From Petrolisthes cinctipes (Eukaryota; Arthropoda; Malacostraca; Decapoda; Porcellanidae): a stretch of 64,000 nucleotides of DNA. Positions 49,764-63,015 of the stretch are shown here, one piece after another. Made by a program: the position numbers and the translations under genes. A model generated the notes under the pieces. That model did not search any database. It saw only the letters and a program-made list of their open reading frames with translations, and was not told the origin of the DNA. Position 1 is the first letter of the stretch. Every line of letters begins with the position of its first letter. The stretch spans positions 2,418,001 to 2,482,000 of the forward strand of contig JAWQEG010001220.1 of assembly GCA_033782935.1 (NCBI GenBank). Reading direction: 5' to 3'.

Positions 49764-51266
49764 GTGTTAGAGTATTTTCAAAATACATGCTCAAAACATA
49801 CTGAAAATCGATCTTTTAGGTGCACAAAAGTCGATATGTGCATGCATCTTCAGTACCCGTTTATATCTCAAATTCAGGCTCAAAACACCCGAAAATTCAA
49901 TATTTTGGGGTCCCAGAAGCAATCTGTACATGCCTACTCAGTGTTAGAGTATTTTCAAAATACAGGCCCAAAACATGCTGAAAATCGATATTTTAGATGC
50001 CCAAAGTCAATATCTGCATTTATCTTCTGTACCCGTTTATATCTCAAATTCAGGCTCAAAACACCCGAAAATTCAATATTTTGGGGTCCCAGAAGCAATC
50101 TGTACATGCCTACACAGTGCTAGAATATTTTCAAAATATAGGCTAAAAACATGCTAAAAATCGACATTTTAGGTGCCAAAAAATCGATATCTCAAATTCA
50201 GTCCCAAAACACTCGAAAATTCGATATTTAGAAGTCCCAGAAGGTATCTGTACATGCCTACTCCGTGTTAGAGTATTTTCAAAATACAGGTCAAAAACAT
50301 ACTGAAAATCGATCATTTAGGTGCCCAAAAGTCGATATGTGCATGCATCTTCTGTACCCGTTTATATCTCAAATTCTGGCCCTAAACACCCGAAAATTCG
50401 ATATTTTGGGGTCCCAAAAGCAATCTGTACATACCTACTCCGTGTTAGAGTATTTTCAAAATTCAGGCCCAAAACATGCTGAAAATCGATATTTTTGGTG
50501 CCCAAAGTCAATATGTGCATGTATCTTCTGTACCCGTTTATATCTCAAATTCAGGCTCAAAACACCCGAAAATTCAATATTTTGGGGTCCCAGAAGCAAT
50601 CTGTACATGCCTACACAGTGCTAGAATATTTTCAAAATATAGGCTAAAAACATGCTAAAAATCGACATTTTAGGTGCCAAAAAATCGATATCTCAAATTC
50701 AGTCCCAAAACACCCGAAAATTCGATATTTAGAGGTCCCAGAAGGTATCTGTACATGCCTGCTCCGTGTTAGAGTATTTTCAAAATACAGGCCAAATACA
50801 TACTGAAAATCGATGTTTTAGGTGCCCAAAAGTCGATATGTGCATGCATCTTCAGTACCCGTTTATATCTCAAATTCAGGCTCAAAACACCCGAAAATTC
50901 AATATTTTGGGGTCCCAGAAGCAATCTGTACATGCCTACTCAGTGTTAGAGTATTTTCAAAATACAGGCCCAAAACATGCTGAAAATCGATATTTTAGAT
51001 GCCCAAAGTCAATATGTGCATGTATCTTCTGTACCCGTTTATATCTCAAATTCAGGCTCAAAACACCCGAAAATTCAATATTTTGGGGTCCCAGAAGCAA
51101 TCTGTACATGCCTACACAGTGCTAGAATATTTTCAATATATAGGCTAAAAACATGCTAAAAATCGACATTTTAGGTGCCAAAAAATCGATATCTCAAATT
51201 CAGTCCCAAAACATCCGAAAATTCGATATTTAGAGGTCCCAGAAGGTATCTGTACATGCCTACTCC
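49764..51266. repeat. Three-trimer segment
   Basis: Starts: A2 49764, B2 49941, C1 50117, A1 50265, B1 50442, C1 50618, A hybrid 50766, B2 50943, C1 51119. Markers tctgcatttatc in B2, aggtcaaaaac and cgatcatttagg in A1, and cccaaaagcaatctgtacatacc in the A1 3' end are shared with the rows at 54494-55318 and 59780. Confidence 0.88.
50943..51118. repeat. Monomer form B2, reference copy (176 bp)
   Basis: B2 carries caaaatacaggcccaaaac and tattttagatgcccaaag, so unlike B1 it keeps both arms of the gtatttt-c-aaaatac inverted repeat. It normally sits between A2 and C1. The lineage from about 46.9 kb onwards often has catgccgaaaat and tactcgttt. Another sub-lineage has ctcaaaaaacccg, for example at 16098, 17090, 23711 and 24714. 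Confidence 0.92.
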
Positions 51267-52935
51267 GTGTTAGAGTATTTTCAAAATACAGGCCAAAAAC
51301 ATACTGAAAATCGATCTTTTAGGTGCCCAAAAGTCGATATGTGCATGCATCTTCTGTACCCGTTTATATCTCAAATTCTGGCCCTAAACACCCGAAAATT
51401 CGATATTTTGGGGTCCCAGAAGCGATCTGTACATGCCTACTCCGTGTTAGAGTATTTTCAAAATTCAGGCCCAAAACATGCTGAAAATCGATATTTTTGG
51501 TGCCCAAAGTCAATATGTGCATGTATCTTCTGTACCCGTTTATATCTCAAATTCAGGCTCAAAACACCCGAAAATTCAATATTTTGGGGTCCCAGAAGCA
51601 ATCTGTACAGTGCTAGAATATTTTCAAAATATAGGCTAAAAACATGCTAAAAATCGATCTTTTAGGTGCCAAAAAGTCGATATCTCAAATTCAGTCCCAA
51701 AACACCCGAAAATTCGATATTTAGGGGTCCCAGAAGCAATCTGTACATGCCTACTCCGTGTTAGAGTATTTTCAAATTACATGCTCAAAACATACTGAAA
51801 ATCGATCTTTTAGGTGCACAAAAGTCGATATGTGCATGCATCTTCAGTACCCGTTTATATCTCAAATTCAGGCTCAAAACACCCGAAAATTCGATATTTT
51901 GGGGTCCCAGAAGCGATCTGTACATGCCTACTCCGTGTTAGAGTATTTTCAAAATTCAGGCCCAAAACATGCTGAAAATCGATATTTTTGGTGCCCAAAG
52001 TCAATATGTGCATGTATCTTCTGTACCCGTTTATATCTCAAATTCAGGCTCAAAACACCCGAAAATTCAATATTTTAGGGTCCCAGAAGCAATCTGTACA
52101 TGCCTACTCAGTGCTAGAATATTTTCAAAATATAGGCTAAAAACATGCTAAAAATCGATCTATTAGGTGCCAAAAAGTCGATATCTCAAATTCAGTCTCA
52201 AAACACCCGAAAATTCGATATTTAGAGGTCCCAGAAGGTATCTGTACATGCCTACTCCGTGTTAGAGTATTTTCAAAATACAGGCCAAAAACATACTGAA
52301 AATCGATCTTTTAGGTACCCAAAAGTCGATATGTGCATGCATCTTCTGTACCCGTTTATATCTCAAATTCTGGCCCTAAACACCCGAAAATTCGATATTT
52401 TGGGGTCCCAGAAGCGATCTGTACATGCCTACTCCGTGTTAGAGTACTTTCAAAATTCAGGCCCAAAGCATGCTGAAAATCGATATTTTTGGTGCCCAAA
52501 GTCAATATGTGCATGTATCTTCTGTACCCGTTTATATCTCAAATTCAGGCTCAAAACACCCGAAAATTCAATATTTTGGGGTCCCAGAAGCAATCTGTAC
52601 ATGCCTACTCAGTGTTAGAGTATTTTCAAAATACAGGCCCAAAACATGCCGAAAATCGATATTTTAGATGCCCAAAGTCAATATGTGCATGTATCTTCTG
52701 TACTCGTTTATATCTCAAATTCAGGCTCAAAACACCCGAAAATTCAATATTTTGGGGTCCCAGAAGCAATCTGTACATGCCTACACAGTGCTAGAATATT
52801 TTCAAAATATAGGCTAAAAACATGCTAAAAATCGACATTTTAGGTGCCAAAAAATCGATATCTCAAATTCAGTCCCAAAACACCTGAAAATTCGATATTT
52901 AGAGGTCCCAGAAGGTATCTGTAGATGCCTACTCC
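51267..52935. repeat. Right copy of the 45546 block
   Basis: Starts: A1 51267, B1-short 51444, C2 51610, A2 51758, B1 51935, C2 52111, A1 52259, B1 52436, B2 52612, C1 52788. It keeps the caaattacatgc, cgatctattagg and gtactttc markers. Differences from the left copy include the full-length B1 end at 52100 and aggtacccaaaag at 52315. Confidence 0.9.
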
Positions 52936-54817
52936 GTGTTAGAGTATTTTCAAAATACAGGCCAAAAATATACTGAAAATCGATCTTTTAGGTGCCCAAA
53001 AGTCGATATGTGCATGCATCTTCTGTACCCGTTTATATCTCAAATTCTGGCCCTAAACACCCGAAAATTCGATATTTTGGGGTCCCAGAAGCGATCTGTA
53101 CATGCCTACTCCGTGTTAGAGTACTTTCAAAATTCAGGCCCAAAGCATGCTGAAAATCGATATTTTTGGTGCCCAAAGTCAATATGTGCATGTATCTTCT
53201 GTACCCGTTTATATCTCAAATTCAGGCTCAAAACACCCGAAAATTCAATATTTTGGGGTCCCAGAAGCAATCTGTACAGTGCTAGAATATTTTCAAAATA
53301 TAGGCTAAAAACATGCTAAAAATCGATCTTTTAGGTGCCAAAAAGTCGATATCTCAAATTCAGTCCCAAAACACCAGAAAATTCGATATTTAGGGGTCCC
53401 AGAAGCGATCTGTACATGCCTACTCCGTGTTAGAGTATTTTCAAATTACATGCTCAAAACATACTGAAAATCGATCTTTTAGGTGCACAAAAGTCGATAT
53501 GTGCATGCATCTTCAGTACCCGTTTATATCTCAAATTCAGGCTCAAAACACCCGAAAATTCGATATTTTGGGGTCCCAGAAGCGATCTGTACATGCCTAC
53601 TCCGTGTTAGAGTATTTTCAAAATTCAGGCCCAAAACATGCTAAAAATCGATATTTTTGGTGCCCAAAGCCAATATGTGCATGTATCTTCTGTACCCGTT
53701 TATATCTCAAATTCAGGCTCAAAACACCCGAAAATTCAATATTTTTGGGTCCCAGAAGCAATCTGTACAGTGCTAGAATATTTTCAAAATATAGGCTAAA
53801 AACATGCTAAAAATCGATCTTTTAGGTGCCAAAAAGTCGATATCTCAAATTCAGTCTCAAAACACCCGAAAATTCGATATTTAGGGGTCCCAGAAGCGAT
53901 CTGTACATTCCTACTCCGTGTTAGAGTATTTTCAAAATACATGCTCAAAACATACTGAAAATCGATCTTTTAGGTGCACAAAAGTCGATATGTGCATGCA
54001 TCTTCAGTACCCGTTTATATCTCAAATTCTGGCTCAAAACACCCGAAAATTCAATATTTTGGGGTCCCTGAAGCAATCTGTACATGCCTACTCAGTGTTA
54101 GAGTATTTTCAAAATACAGGCCAAAAACATGCTGAAAATCGATATTTTAGGTGCCAAAAAATCGATATCTCAAATTCAGTCCCAAAACACCCGAAAATTC
54201 GATATTTAGAGGTCCCAGAAGGTATCTGTACATGCCTACTCCGTGTTAGAGTATTTTCAAAATACAGGCCAAAAACATACTGAAAATCGATCTTTTAGGT
54301 GCCCAAAAGTCGATATGTGCATGCATCTTCTGTACCCGTTTATATCTCAAATTCTGGCCCTAAACACCCGAAAATTCGATATTTTGGGGTCCCAGAAGCG
54401 ATCTGTACATGCCTACTCCGTGTTAGAGTATTTTCAAAATTCAGGCCCAAAACATGCTGAAAATCGATATTTTTGGTGCCCAAAGTCAACTCAGTGTTAG
54501 AGTATTTTCAAAATACAGGCCCAAAACATGCTGAAAATCGATATTTTAGATGCCCAAAGTCAATATCTGCATTTATCTTCTGTACCCGTTTATATCTCAA
54601 ATTCAGGCTCAAAACACCCGAAAATTCAATATTTTGGGGTCCCAGAAGCAATCTGTACATGCCTACACAGTGCTAGAATATTTTCAAAATATAGGCTAAA
54701 AACATGCTAAAAATCGATCTTTTAGGTGCCAAAAAATCGATATCTCAAATTCAGTCCCAAAACACTCGAAAATTCGATATTTAGAGGTCCCAGAAGGTAT
54801 CTGTACATGCCTACTCC
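52936..54817. repeat. Copy of 47205-49763 with one 677-bp unit merged out
   Basis: Starts: A1 52936, B1-short 53113, C2 53279, A2 53427, B1-short 53604, C2 53770, A2 53918, C hybrid 54095, A1 54243, truncated B1 54420, B2 54494, C 54670. The first row starts like 47205 (tgtagatgcc, atatactg, gtactttc) but ends like 47882 (short B1, C2, acaccagaaaattcg), as expected for an unequal crossover that deleted the unit between them. The last B2 switches to the tctgcatttatc form of 49941. Confidence 0.9.
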
Positions 54818-56486
54818 GTGTTAGAGTATTTTCAAAATACAGGTCAAAAACATACTGAAAATCGATCATTTAGGTGCCCAAAAGTCGATATGTGCATGCA
54901 TCTTCTGTACCCGTTTATATCTCAAATTCTGGCCCTAAACACCCGAAAATTCGATATTTTGGGGTCCCAAAAGCAATCTGTACATACCTACTCCGTGTTA
55001 GAGTATTTTCAAAATTCAGGCCCAAAACATGCTGAAAATCGATATTTTTGGTGCCCAAAGTCAATATGTGCATGTATCTTCTGTACCCGTTTATATCTCA
55101 AATTCAGGCTCAAAACACCCGAAAATTCAATATTTTGGGGTCCCAGAAGCAATCTGTACATGCCTACACAGTGCTAGAATATTTTCAAAATATAGGCTAA
55201 AAACATGCTAAAAATCGACATTTTAGGTGCCAAAAAATCGATATCTCAAATTCAGTCCCAAAACACCCGAAAATTCGATATTTAGAGGTCCCAGAAGGTA
55301 TCTGTACATGCCTGCTCCGTGTTAGAGTATTTTCAAAATACAGGCCAAAAACATACTGAAAATCGATCTTTTAGGTGCCCAAAAGTCGATATGTGCATGC
55401 AACTTCTGTACCCGTTTATATCTCAAATTCTGGCCCTAAACACCCGAAAATTCGATATTTTGGGGTCCCAGAAGCGATCTGTACATGCCTACTCCGTGTT
55501 AGAGTACTTTCAAAATTCAGACCCAAAGCATGCTGAAAATCGATATTTTTGGTGCCCAAAGTCAATATGTGCATGTATCTTCTGTACCCGTTTATATCTC
55601 AAATTCAGGCTCAAAACACCCGAAAATTCAATATTTTGGGGTCCCAGAAGCAATCTGTACATGCCTACTCAGTGTTAGAGTATTTTCAAAATACAGGCCC
55701 AAAACATGCCGAAAATCGATATTTTAGATGCCCAAAGTCAATATGTGCATGTATCTTCTGTACTCGTTTATATATCAAATTCAGGCTCAAAACACCCGAA
55801 AATTCAATATTTTGGGGTCCCAGAAGCAATCTGTACATGCCTACACAGTGCTAGAATATTTTCAAAATATAGGCTAAAAACATGCTAAAAATCGACATTT
55901 TAGGTGCCAAAAAATCGATATCTCAAATTCAGTCCCAAAACACCTGAAAATTCGATATTTAGAGGTCCCAGAAGGTATCTGTACATGCCTACTCCGTGTT
56001 AGAGTATTTTCAAAATACAGGCCAAAAACATACTGAAAATCGATCTTTTAGGTGCCCAAAAGTCGATATGTGCATGCATCTTCTGTACCCGTTTATATCT
56101 CAAATTCTGGCCCTAAACACCCGAAAATTCGATATTTTGGGGTCCCAGAAGCGATCTGTACATGCCTACTCCGTGTTAGAGTATTTTCAAAATTCAGGCC
56201 CAAAACATGCTGAAAATCGATATTTTTGGTGCCCAAAGTCAATATGTGCATGTATCTTCTGTACCCGTTTATATCTCAAATTCAGGCTCAAAACACCCGA
56301 AAATTCAATATTTTGGGGTCCCAGAAGCAATCTGTACAGTGCTAGAATATTTTCAAAATATAGGCTAAAAACATGCTAAAAATCGATCTTTTAGGTGCCA
56401 AAAAGTCGATATCTCAAATTCAGTCCCAAAACACCAGAAAATTCGATATTTAGGGGTCCCAGAAGCGATCTGTACATTCCTACTCC
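54818..56486. repeat. Array segment with an A-B-B-C tetramer
   Basis: Starts: A1 54818, B1 54995, C1 55171, A1 55319, B1 55496, B2 55672, C1 55848, A1 55996, B1-short 56173, C2 56339. The tetramer at 55319 has gtactttc and catgccgaaaat like 46528 but with private catgcaacttctg and ttcagacccaaagc. The C2 at 56339 ends acaccagaaaattcg and leads into acattcctac, joining two markers that are normally one row apart at 47882-48864. Confidence 0.89.
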
Positions 56487-58378
56487 GTGTTAGAGTATTT
56501 TCAAAATACATGCTCAAAACATACTGAAAATCGATCTTTTAGGTGCACAAAAGTCGATATGTGCATGCATCTTCAGTACCCGTTTATATCTCAAATTCTG
56601 GCTCAAAACACCCGAAAATTCAATATTTTGGGGTCCCTGAAGCAATCTGTACATGCCTACTCAGTGTTAGAGTATTTTCAAAATACAGGCCAAAAACATG
56701 CTGAAAATCGATATTTTAGGTGCCAAAAAATCGATATCTCAAATTCAGTCCCAAAACACCCGAAAATTCGATATTTAGAGGTCCCAGAAGGTATCTGTAC
56801 ATGCCTACTCCGTGTTAGAGTATTTTCAAAATACAGGCCAAAAACATACTGAAAATCGATCTTTTAGGTGCCCAAAAGTCGATATGTGCATGCATCTTCT
56901 GTACCCGTTTATATCTCAAATTCTGGCCCTAAACACCCGAAAATTCGATATTTTGGGGTCCCAGAAGCGATCTGTACATGCCTACTCCGTGTTAGAGTAT
57001 TTTCAAAATTCAGGCCCAAAACATGCTGAAAATCGATATTTTTGGTGCCCAAAGTCAACTCAGTGTTAGAGTATTTTCAAAATACAGGCCCAAAACATGC
57101 TGAAAATCGATATTTTAGATGCCCAAAGTCAATATGTGCATGTATCTTCTGTACCCGTTTATATCTCAAATTCAGGCTCAAAACACCCGAAAATTCAATA
57201 TTTTGGGGTCCCAGAAGCAATCTGTACATGCCTACACAGTGCTAGAATATTTTCAAAATATAGGCTAAAAACATGCTAAAAATCGACATTTTAGGTGCCA
57301 AAAAATCGATATCTCAAATTCAGTCCCAAAACACCCGAAAATTCGATATTTAAAGGTCCCAGAAGCGATCTGTACATGCCTACTCCGTGTTAGAGTATTT
57401 TCAAAATACATGCTCAAAACATACTGAAAATCGATCTTTTAGGTGCACAAAAGTCGATATGTGCATGCATCTTCAGTACCCGTTTATATCTCAAATTCAG
57501 GCTCAAAACACCCGAAAATTCAATATTTTGGGGTCCCAGAAGCAATCTGTACATGCCTACTCAGTGTTAGAGTATTTTCAAAATACAGGCCCAAAACATG
57601 CTGAAAATCGATATTTTAGATGCCCAAAGTCAATATCTGCATGTATCTTCTGTACCCGTTTATATCTCAAATTCAGGCTCAAAACACCCGAAAATTCAAT
57701 ATTTTGGGGTCCCAGAAGCAATCTGTACATGCCTACACAGTGCTAGAATATTTTCAAAATATAGGCTAAAAACATGCTAAAAATCGACATTTTAGGTGCC
57801 AAAAAATCGATATCTCAAATTCAGTCCCAAAACACTCGAAAATTCGATATTTAGAGGTCCCAGAAGGTATCTGTACATGCCTACTCCGTGTTAGAGTATT
57901 TTCAAAATACAGGTCAAAAACATACTGAAAATCGATCATTTAGGTGCCCAAAAGTCGATATGTGCATGCATCTTCTGTACCCGTTTATATCTCAAATTCT
58001 GGCCCTAAACACCCGAAAATTCGATATTTTGGGGTCCCAGAAGCGATCTGTACATGCCTACTCCGTGTTAGAGTATTTTCAAAATTCAGGCCCAAAACAT
58101 GCTGAAAATCGATATTTTTGGTGCCCAAAGTCAATATGTGCATGTATCTTCTGTACCCGTTTATATCTCAAATTCAGGCTCAAAACACCCGAAAATTCAA
58201 TATTTTGGGGTCCCAGAAGCAATCTGTACAGTGCTAGAATATTTTCAAAATATAGGCTAAAAACATGCTAAAAATCGATCTTTTAGGTGCCAAAAAGTCG
58301 ATATCTCAAATTCAGTCCCAAAACACCAGAAAATTCGATATTTAGGGGTCCCAGAAGCGATCTGTACATTCCTACTCC
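56487..58378. repeat. 1892-bp superunit, copy 1
   Basis: Rows: A2 56487, C hybrid 56664 (325 bp); A1 56812, truncated B1 56989, B2 57063, C1 57239 (575 bp); A2 57387, B2 57564, C1 57740 (501 bp); A1 57888, B1-short 58065, C2 58231 (491 bp). The B2 at 57564 has tctgcatgtatc, a form between the usual tgtgcatgtatc and the tctgcatttatc of 49941. Confidence 0.92.
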
Positions 58379-60456
58379 GTGTTAGAGTATTTTCAAAATA
58401 CATGCTCAAAACATACTGAAAATCGATCTTTTAGGTGCACAAAAGTCGATATGTGCATGCATCTTCAGTACCCGTTTATATCTCAAATTCTGGCTCAAAA
58501 CACCCGAAAATTCAATATTTTGGGGTCCCTGAAGCAATCTGTACATGCCTACTCAGTGTTAGAGTATTTTCAAAATACAGGCCAAAAACATGCTGAAAAT
58601 CGATATTTTAGGTGCCAAAAAATCGATATCTCAAATTCAGTCCCAAAACACCCGAAAATTCGATATTTAGAGGTCCCAGAAGGTATCTGTACATGCCTAC
58701 TCCGTGTTAGAGTATTTTCAAAATACAGGCCAAAAACATACTGAAAATCGATCTTTTAGGTGCCCAAAAGTCGATATGTGCATGCATCTTCTGTACCCGT
58801 TTATATCTCAAATTCTGGCCCTAAACACCCGAAAATTCGATATTTTGGGGTCCCAGAAGCGATCTGTACATGCCTACTCCGTGTTAGAGTATTTTCAAAA
58901 TTCAGGCCCAAAACATGCTGAAAATCGATATTTTTGGTGCCCAAAGTCAACTCAGTGTTAGAGTATTTTCAAAATACAGGCCCAAAACATGCTGAAAATC
59001 GATATTTTAGATGCCCAAAGTCAATATGTGCATGTATCTTCTGTACCCGTTTATATCTCAAATTCAGGCTCAAAACACCCGAAAATTCAATATTTTGGGG
59101 TCCCAGAAGCAATCTGTACATGCCTACACAGTGCTAGAATATTTTCAAAATATAGGCTAAAAACATGCTAAAAATCGACATTTTAGGTGCCAAAAAATCG
59201 ATATCTCAAATTCAGTCCCAAAACACCCGAAAATTCGATATTTAAAGGTCCCAGAAGCGATCTGTACATGCCTACTCCGTGTTAGAGTATTTTCAAAATA
59301 CATGCTCAAAACATACTGAAAATCGATCTTTTAGGTGCACAAAAGTCGATATGTGCATGCATCTTCAGTACCCGTTTATATCTCAAATTCAGGCTCAAAA
59401 CACCCGAAAATTCAATATTTTGGGGTCCCAGAAGCAATCTGTACATGCCTACTCAGTGTTAGAGTATTTTCAAAATACAGGCCCAAAACATGCTGAAAAT
59501 CGATATTTTAGATGCCCAAAGTCAATATCTGCATGTATCTTCTGTACCCGTTTATATCTCAAATTCAGGCTCAAAACACCCGAAAATTCAATATTTTGGG
59601 GTCCCAGAAGCAATCTGTACATGCCTACACAGTGCTAGAATATTTTCAAAATATAGGCTAAAAACATGCTAAAAATCGACATTTTAGGTGCCAAAAAATC
59701 GATATCTCAAATTCAGTCCCAAAACACTCGAAAATTCGATATTTAGAGGTCCCAGAAGGTATCTGTACATGCCTACTCCGTGTTAGAGTATTTTCAAAAT
59801 ACAGGTCAAAAACATACTGAAAATCGATCATTTAGGTGCCCAAAAGTCGATATGTGCATGCATCTTCTGTACCCGTTTATATCTCAAATTCTGGCCCTAA
59901 ACACCCGAAAATTCGATATTTTGGGGTCCCAAAAGCAATCTGTACATACCTACTCCGTGTTAGAGTATTTTCAAAATTCAGGCCCAAAACATGCTGAAAA
60001 TCGATATTTTTGGTGCCCAAAGTCAATATGTGCATGTATCTTCTGTACCCGTTTATATCTCAAATTCAGGCTCAAAAAACCCGAAAATTCAATATTTTGG
60101 GGTCCCAGAAGCAATCTGTACATGCCTACTCAGTGTTAGAGTATTTTCAAAATACAGGCCCAAAACATGCCGAAAATCGATATTTTAGATGCCCAAAGTC
60201 AATATGTGCATGTATCTTCTGTACTCGTTTATATCTCAAATTCAGGCTCAAAACACCCGAAAATTCAATATTTTGGGGTCCCAGAAGCAATCTGTACATG
60301 CCTACACAGTGCTAGAATATTTTCAAAATATAGGCTAAAAACATGCTAAAAATCGACATTTTAGGTGCCAAAAAATCGATATCTCAAATTCAGTCCCAAA
60401 ACACCTGAAAATTCGATATTTAGAGGTCCCAGAAGGTATCTGTAGATGCCTACTCC
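58379..60456. repeat. 1892-bp superunit, copy 2, ending in an A-B-B-C tetramer
   Basis: Rows: A2 58379, C hybrid 58556; A1 58704, truncated B1 58881, B2 58955, C1 59131; A2 59279, B2 59456, C1 59632; A1 59780, B1 59957, B2 60133, C1 60309. The first three rows match copy 1 at offset 1892. The fourth row keeps the aggtcaaaaac A1 but then changes to a 677-bp tetramer with cccaaaagcaatc, so the copy boundary lies inside the A1 at 59780. Confidence 0.91.
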
Positions 60457-63015
60457 GTGTTAGAGTATTTTCAAAATACAGGCCAAAAATATACTGAAAA
60501 TCGATCTTTTAGGTGCCCAAAAGTCGATATGTGCATGCATCTTCTGTACCCGTTTATATCTCAAATTCTGGCCCTAAACACCCGAAAATTCGATATTTTG
60601 GGGTCCCAGAAGCGATCTGTACATGCCTACTCCGTGTTAGAGTACTTTCAAAATTCAGGCCCAAAGCATGCTGAAAATCGATATTTTTGGTGCCCAAAGT
60701 CAATATGTGCATGTATCTTCTGTACCCGTTTATATCTCAAATTCAGGCTCAAAACACCCGAAAATTCAATATTTTGGGGTCCCAGAAGCAATCTGTACAT
60801 GCCTACTCAGTGTTAGAGTATTTTCAAAATACAGGCCCAAAACATGCCGAAAATCGATATTTTAGATGCCCAAAGTCAATATGTGCATGTATCTTCTGTA
60901 CTCGTTTATATCTCAAATTCAGGCTCAAAACACCCGAAAATTCAATATTTTGGGGTCCCAGAAGCAATCTGTACATGCCTACACAGTGCTAGAATATTTT
61001 CAAAATATAGGCTAAAAACATGCTAAAAATCGACATTTTAGGTGCCAAAAAATCGATATCTCAAATTCAGTCCCAAAACACCTGAAAATTCGATATTTAG
61101 AGGTCCCAGAAGGTATCTGTACATGCCTACTCCGTGTTAGAGTATTTTCAAAATACAGGCCAAAAACATACTGAAAATCGATCTTTTAGGTGCCCAAAAG
61201 TCGATATGTGCATGCATCTTCTGTACCCGTTTATATCTCAAATTCTGGCCCTAAACACCCGAAAATTCGATATTTTGGGGTCCCAGAAGCGATCTGTACA
61301 TGCCTACTCCGTGTTAGAGTATTTTCAAAATTCAGGCCCAAAACATGCTGAAAATCGATATTTTTGGTGCCCAAAGTCAATATGTGCATGTATCTTCTGT
61401 ACCCGTTTATATCTCAAATTCAGGCTCAAAACACCCGAAAATTCAATATTTTGGGGTCCCAGAAGCAATCTGTACAGTGCTAGAATATTTTCAAAATATA
61501 GGCTAAAAACATGCTAAAAATCGATCTTTTAGGTGCCAAAAAGTCGATATCTCAAATTCAGTCCCAAAACACCAGAAAATTCGATATTTAGGGGTCCCAG
61601 AAGCGATCTGTACATGCCTACTCCGTGTTAGAGTATTTTCAAATTACATGCTCAAAACATACTGAAAATCGATCTTTTAGGTGCACAAAAGTCGATATGT
61701 GCATGCATCTTCAGTACCCGTTTATATCTCAAATTCAGGCTCAAAACACCCGAAAATTCGATATTTTGGGGTCCCAGAAGCGATCTGTACATGCCTACTC
61801 CGTGTTAGAGTATTTTCAAAATTCAGGCCCAAAACATGCTAAAAATCGATATTTTTGGTGCCCAAAGCCAATATGTGCATGTATCTTCTGTACCCGTTTA
61901 TATCTCAAATTCAGGCTCAAAACACCCGAAAATTCAATATTTTTGGGTCCCAGAAGCAATCTGTACAGTGCTAGAATATTTTCAAAATATAGGCTAAAAA
62001 CATGCTAAAAATCGATCTTTTAGGTGCCAAAAAGTCGATATCTCAAATTCAGTCTCAAAACACCCGAAAATTCGATATTTAGGGGTCCCAGAAGCGATCT
62101 GTACATTCCTACTCCGTGTTAGAGTATTTTCAAAATACATGCTCAAAACATACTGAAAATCGATCTTTTAGGTGCACAAAAGTCGATATGTGCATGCATC
62201 TTCAGTACCCGTTTATATCTCAAATTCTGGCTCAAAACACCCGAAAATTCAATATTTTGGGGTCCCTGAAGCAATCTGTACATGCCTACTCAGTGTTAGA
62301 GTATTTTCAAAATACAGGCCAAAAACATGCTGAAAATCGATATTTTAGGTGCCAAAAAATCGATATCTCAAATTCAGTCCCAAAACACCCGAAAATTCGA
62401 TATTTAGAGGTCCCAGAAGGTATCTGTACATGCCTACTCCGTGTTAGAGTATTTTCAAAATACAGGCCAAAAACATACTGAAAATCGATCTTTTAGGTGC
62501 CCAAAAGTCGATATGTGCATGCATCTTCTGTACCCGTTTATATCTCAAATTCTGGCCCTAAACACCCGAAAATTCGATATTTTGGGGTCCCAGAAGCGAT
62601 CTGTACATGCCTACTCCGTGTTAGAGTATTTTCAAAATTCAGGCCCAAAACATGCTGAAAATCGATATTTTTGGTGCCCAAAGTCAACTCAGTGTTAGAG
62701 TATTTTCAAAATACAGGCCCAAAACATGCTGAAAATCGATATTTTAGATGCCCAAAGTCAATATGTGCATGTATCTTCTGTACCCGTTTATATCTCAAAT
62801 TCAGGCTCAAAACACCCGAAAATTCACTATTTTGGGGTCCCAGAAGCAATCTGTACATGCCTACACAGTGCTAGAATATTTTCAAAATATAGGCTAAAAA
62901 CATGCTAAAAATCGACATTTTAGGTGCCAAAAAATCGATATCTCAAATTCAGTCCCAAAACACCCGAAAATTCGATATTTAAAGGTCCCAGAAGCGATCT
63001 GTACATGCCTACTCC
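60457..63015. repeat. Copy of 47205-49763 at offset 13252
   Basis: Starts: A1 60457, B1 60634, B2 60810, C1 60986, A1 61134, B1-short 61311, C2 61477, A2 61625, B1-short 61802, C2 61968, A2 62116, C hybrid 62293, A1 62441, truncated B1 62618, B2 62692, C1 62868. Every odd row length (677, 491, 491, 325, 575) and the rare ttcactattttgg at 62823 are kept. I noticed no differences over this stretch when reading, but did not do a base-by-base comparison. Confidence 0.91.
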
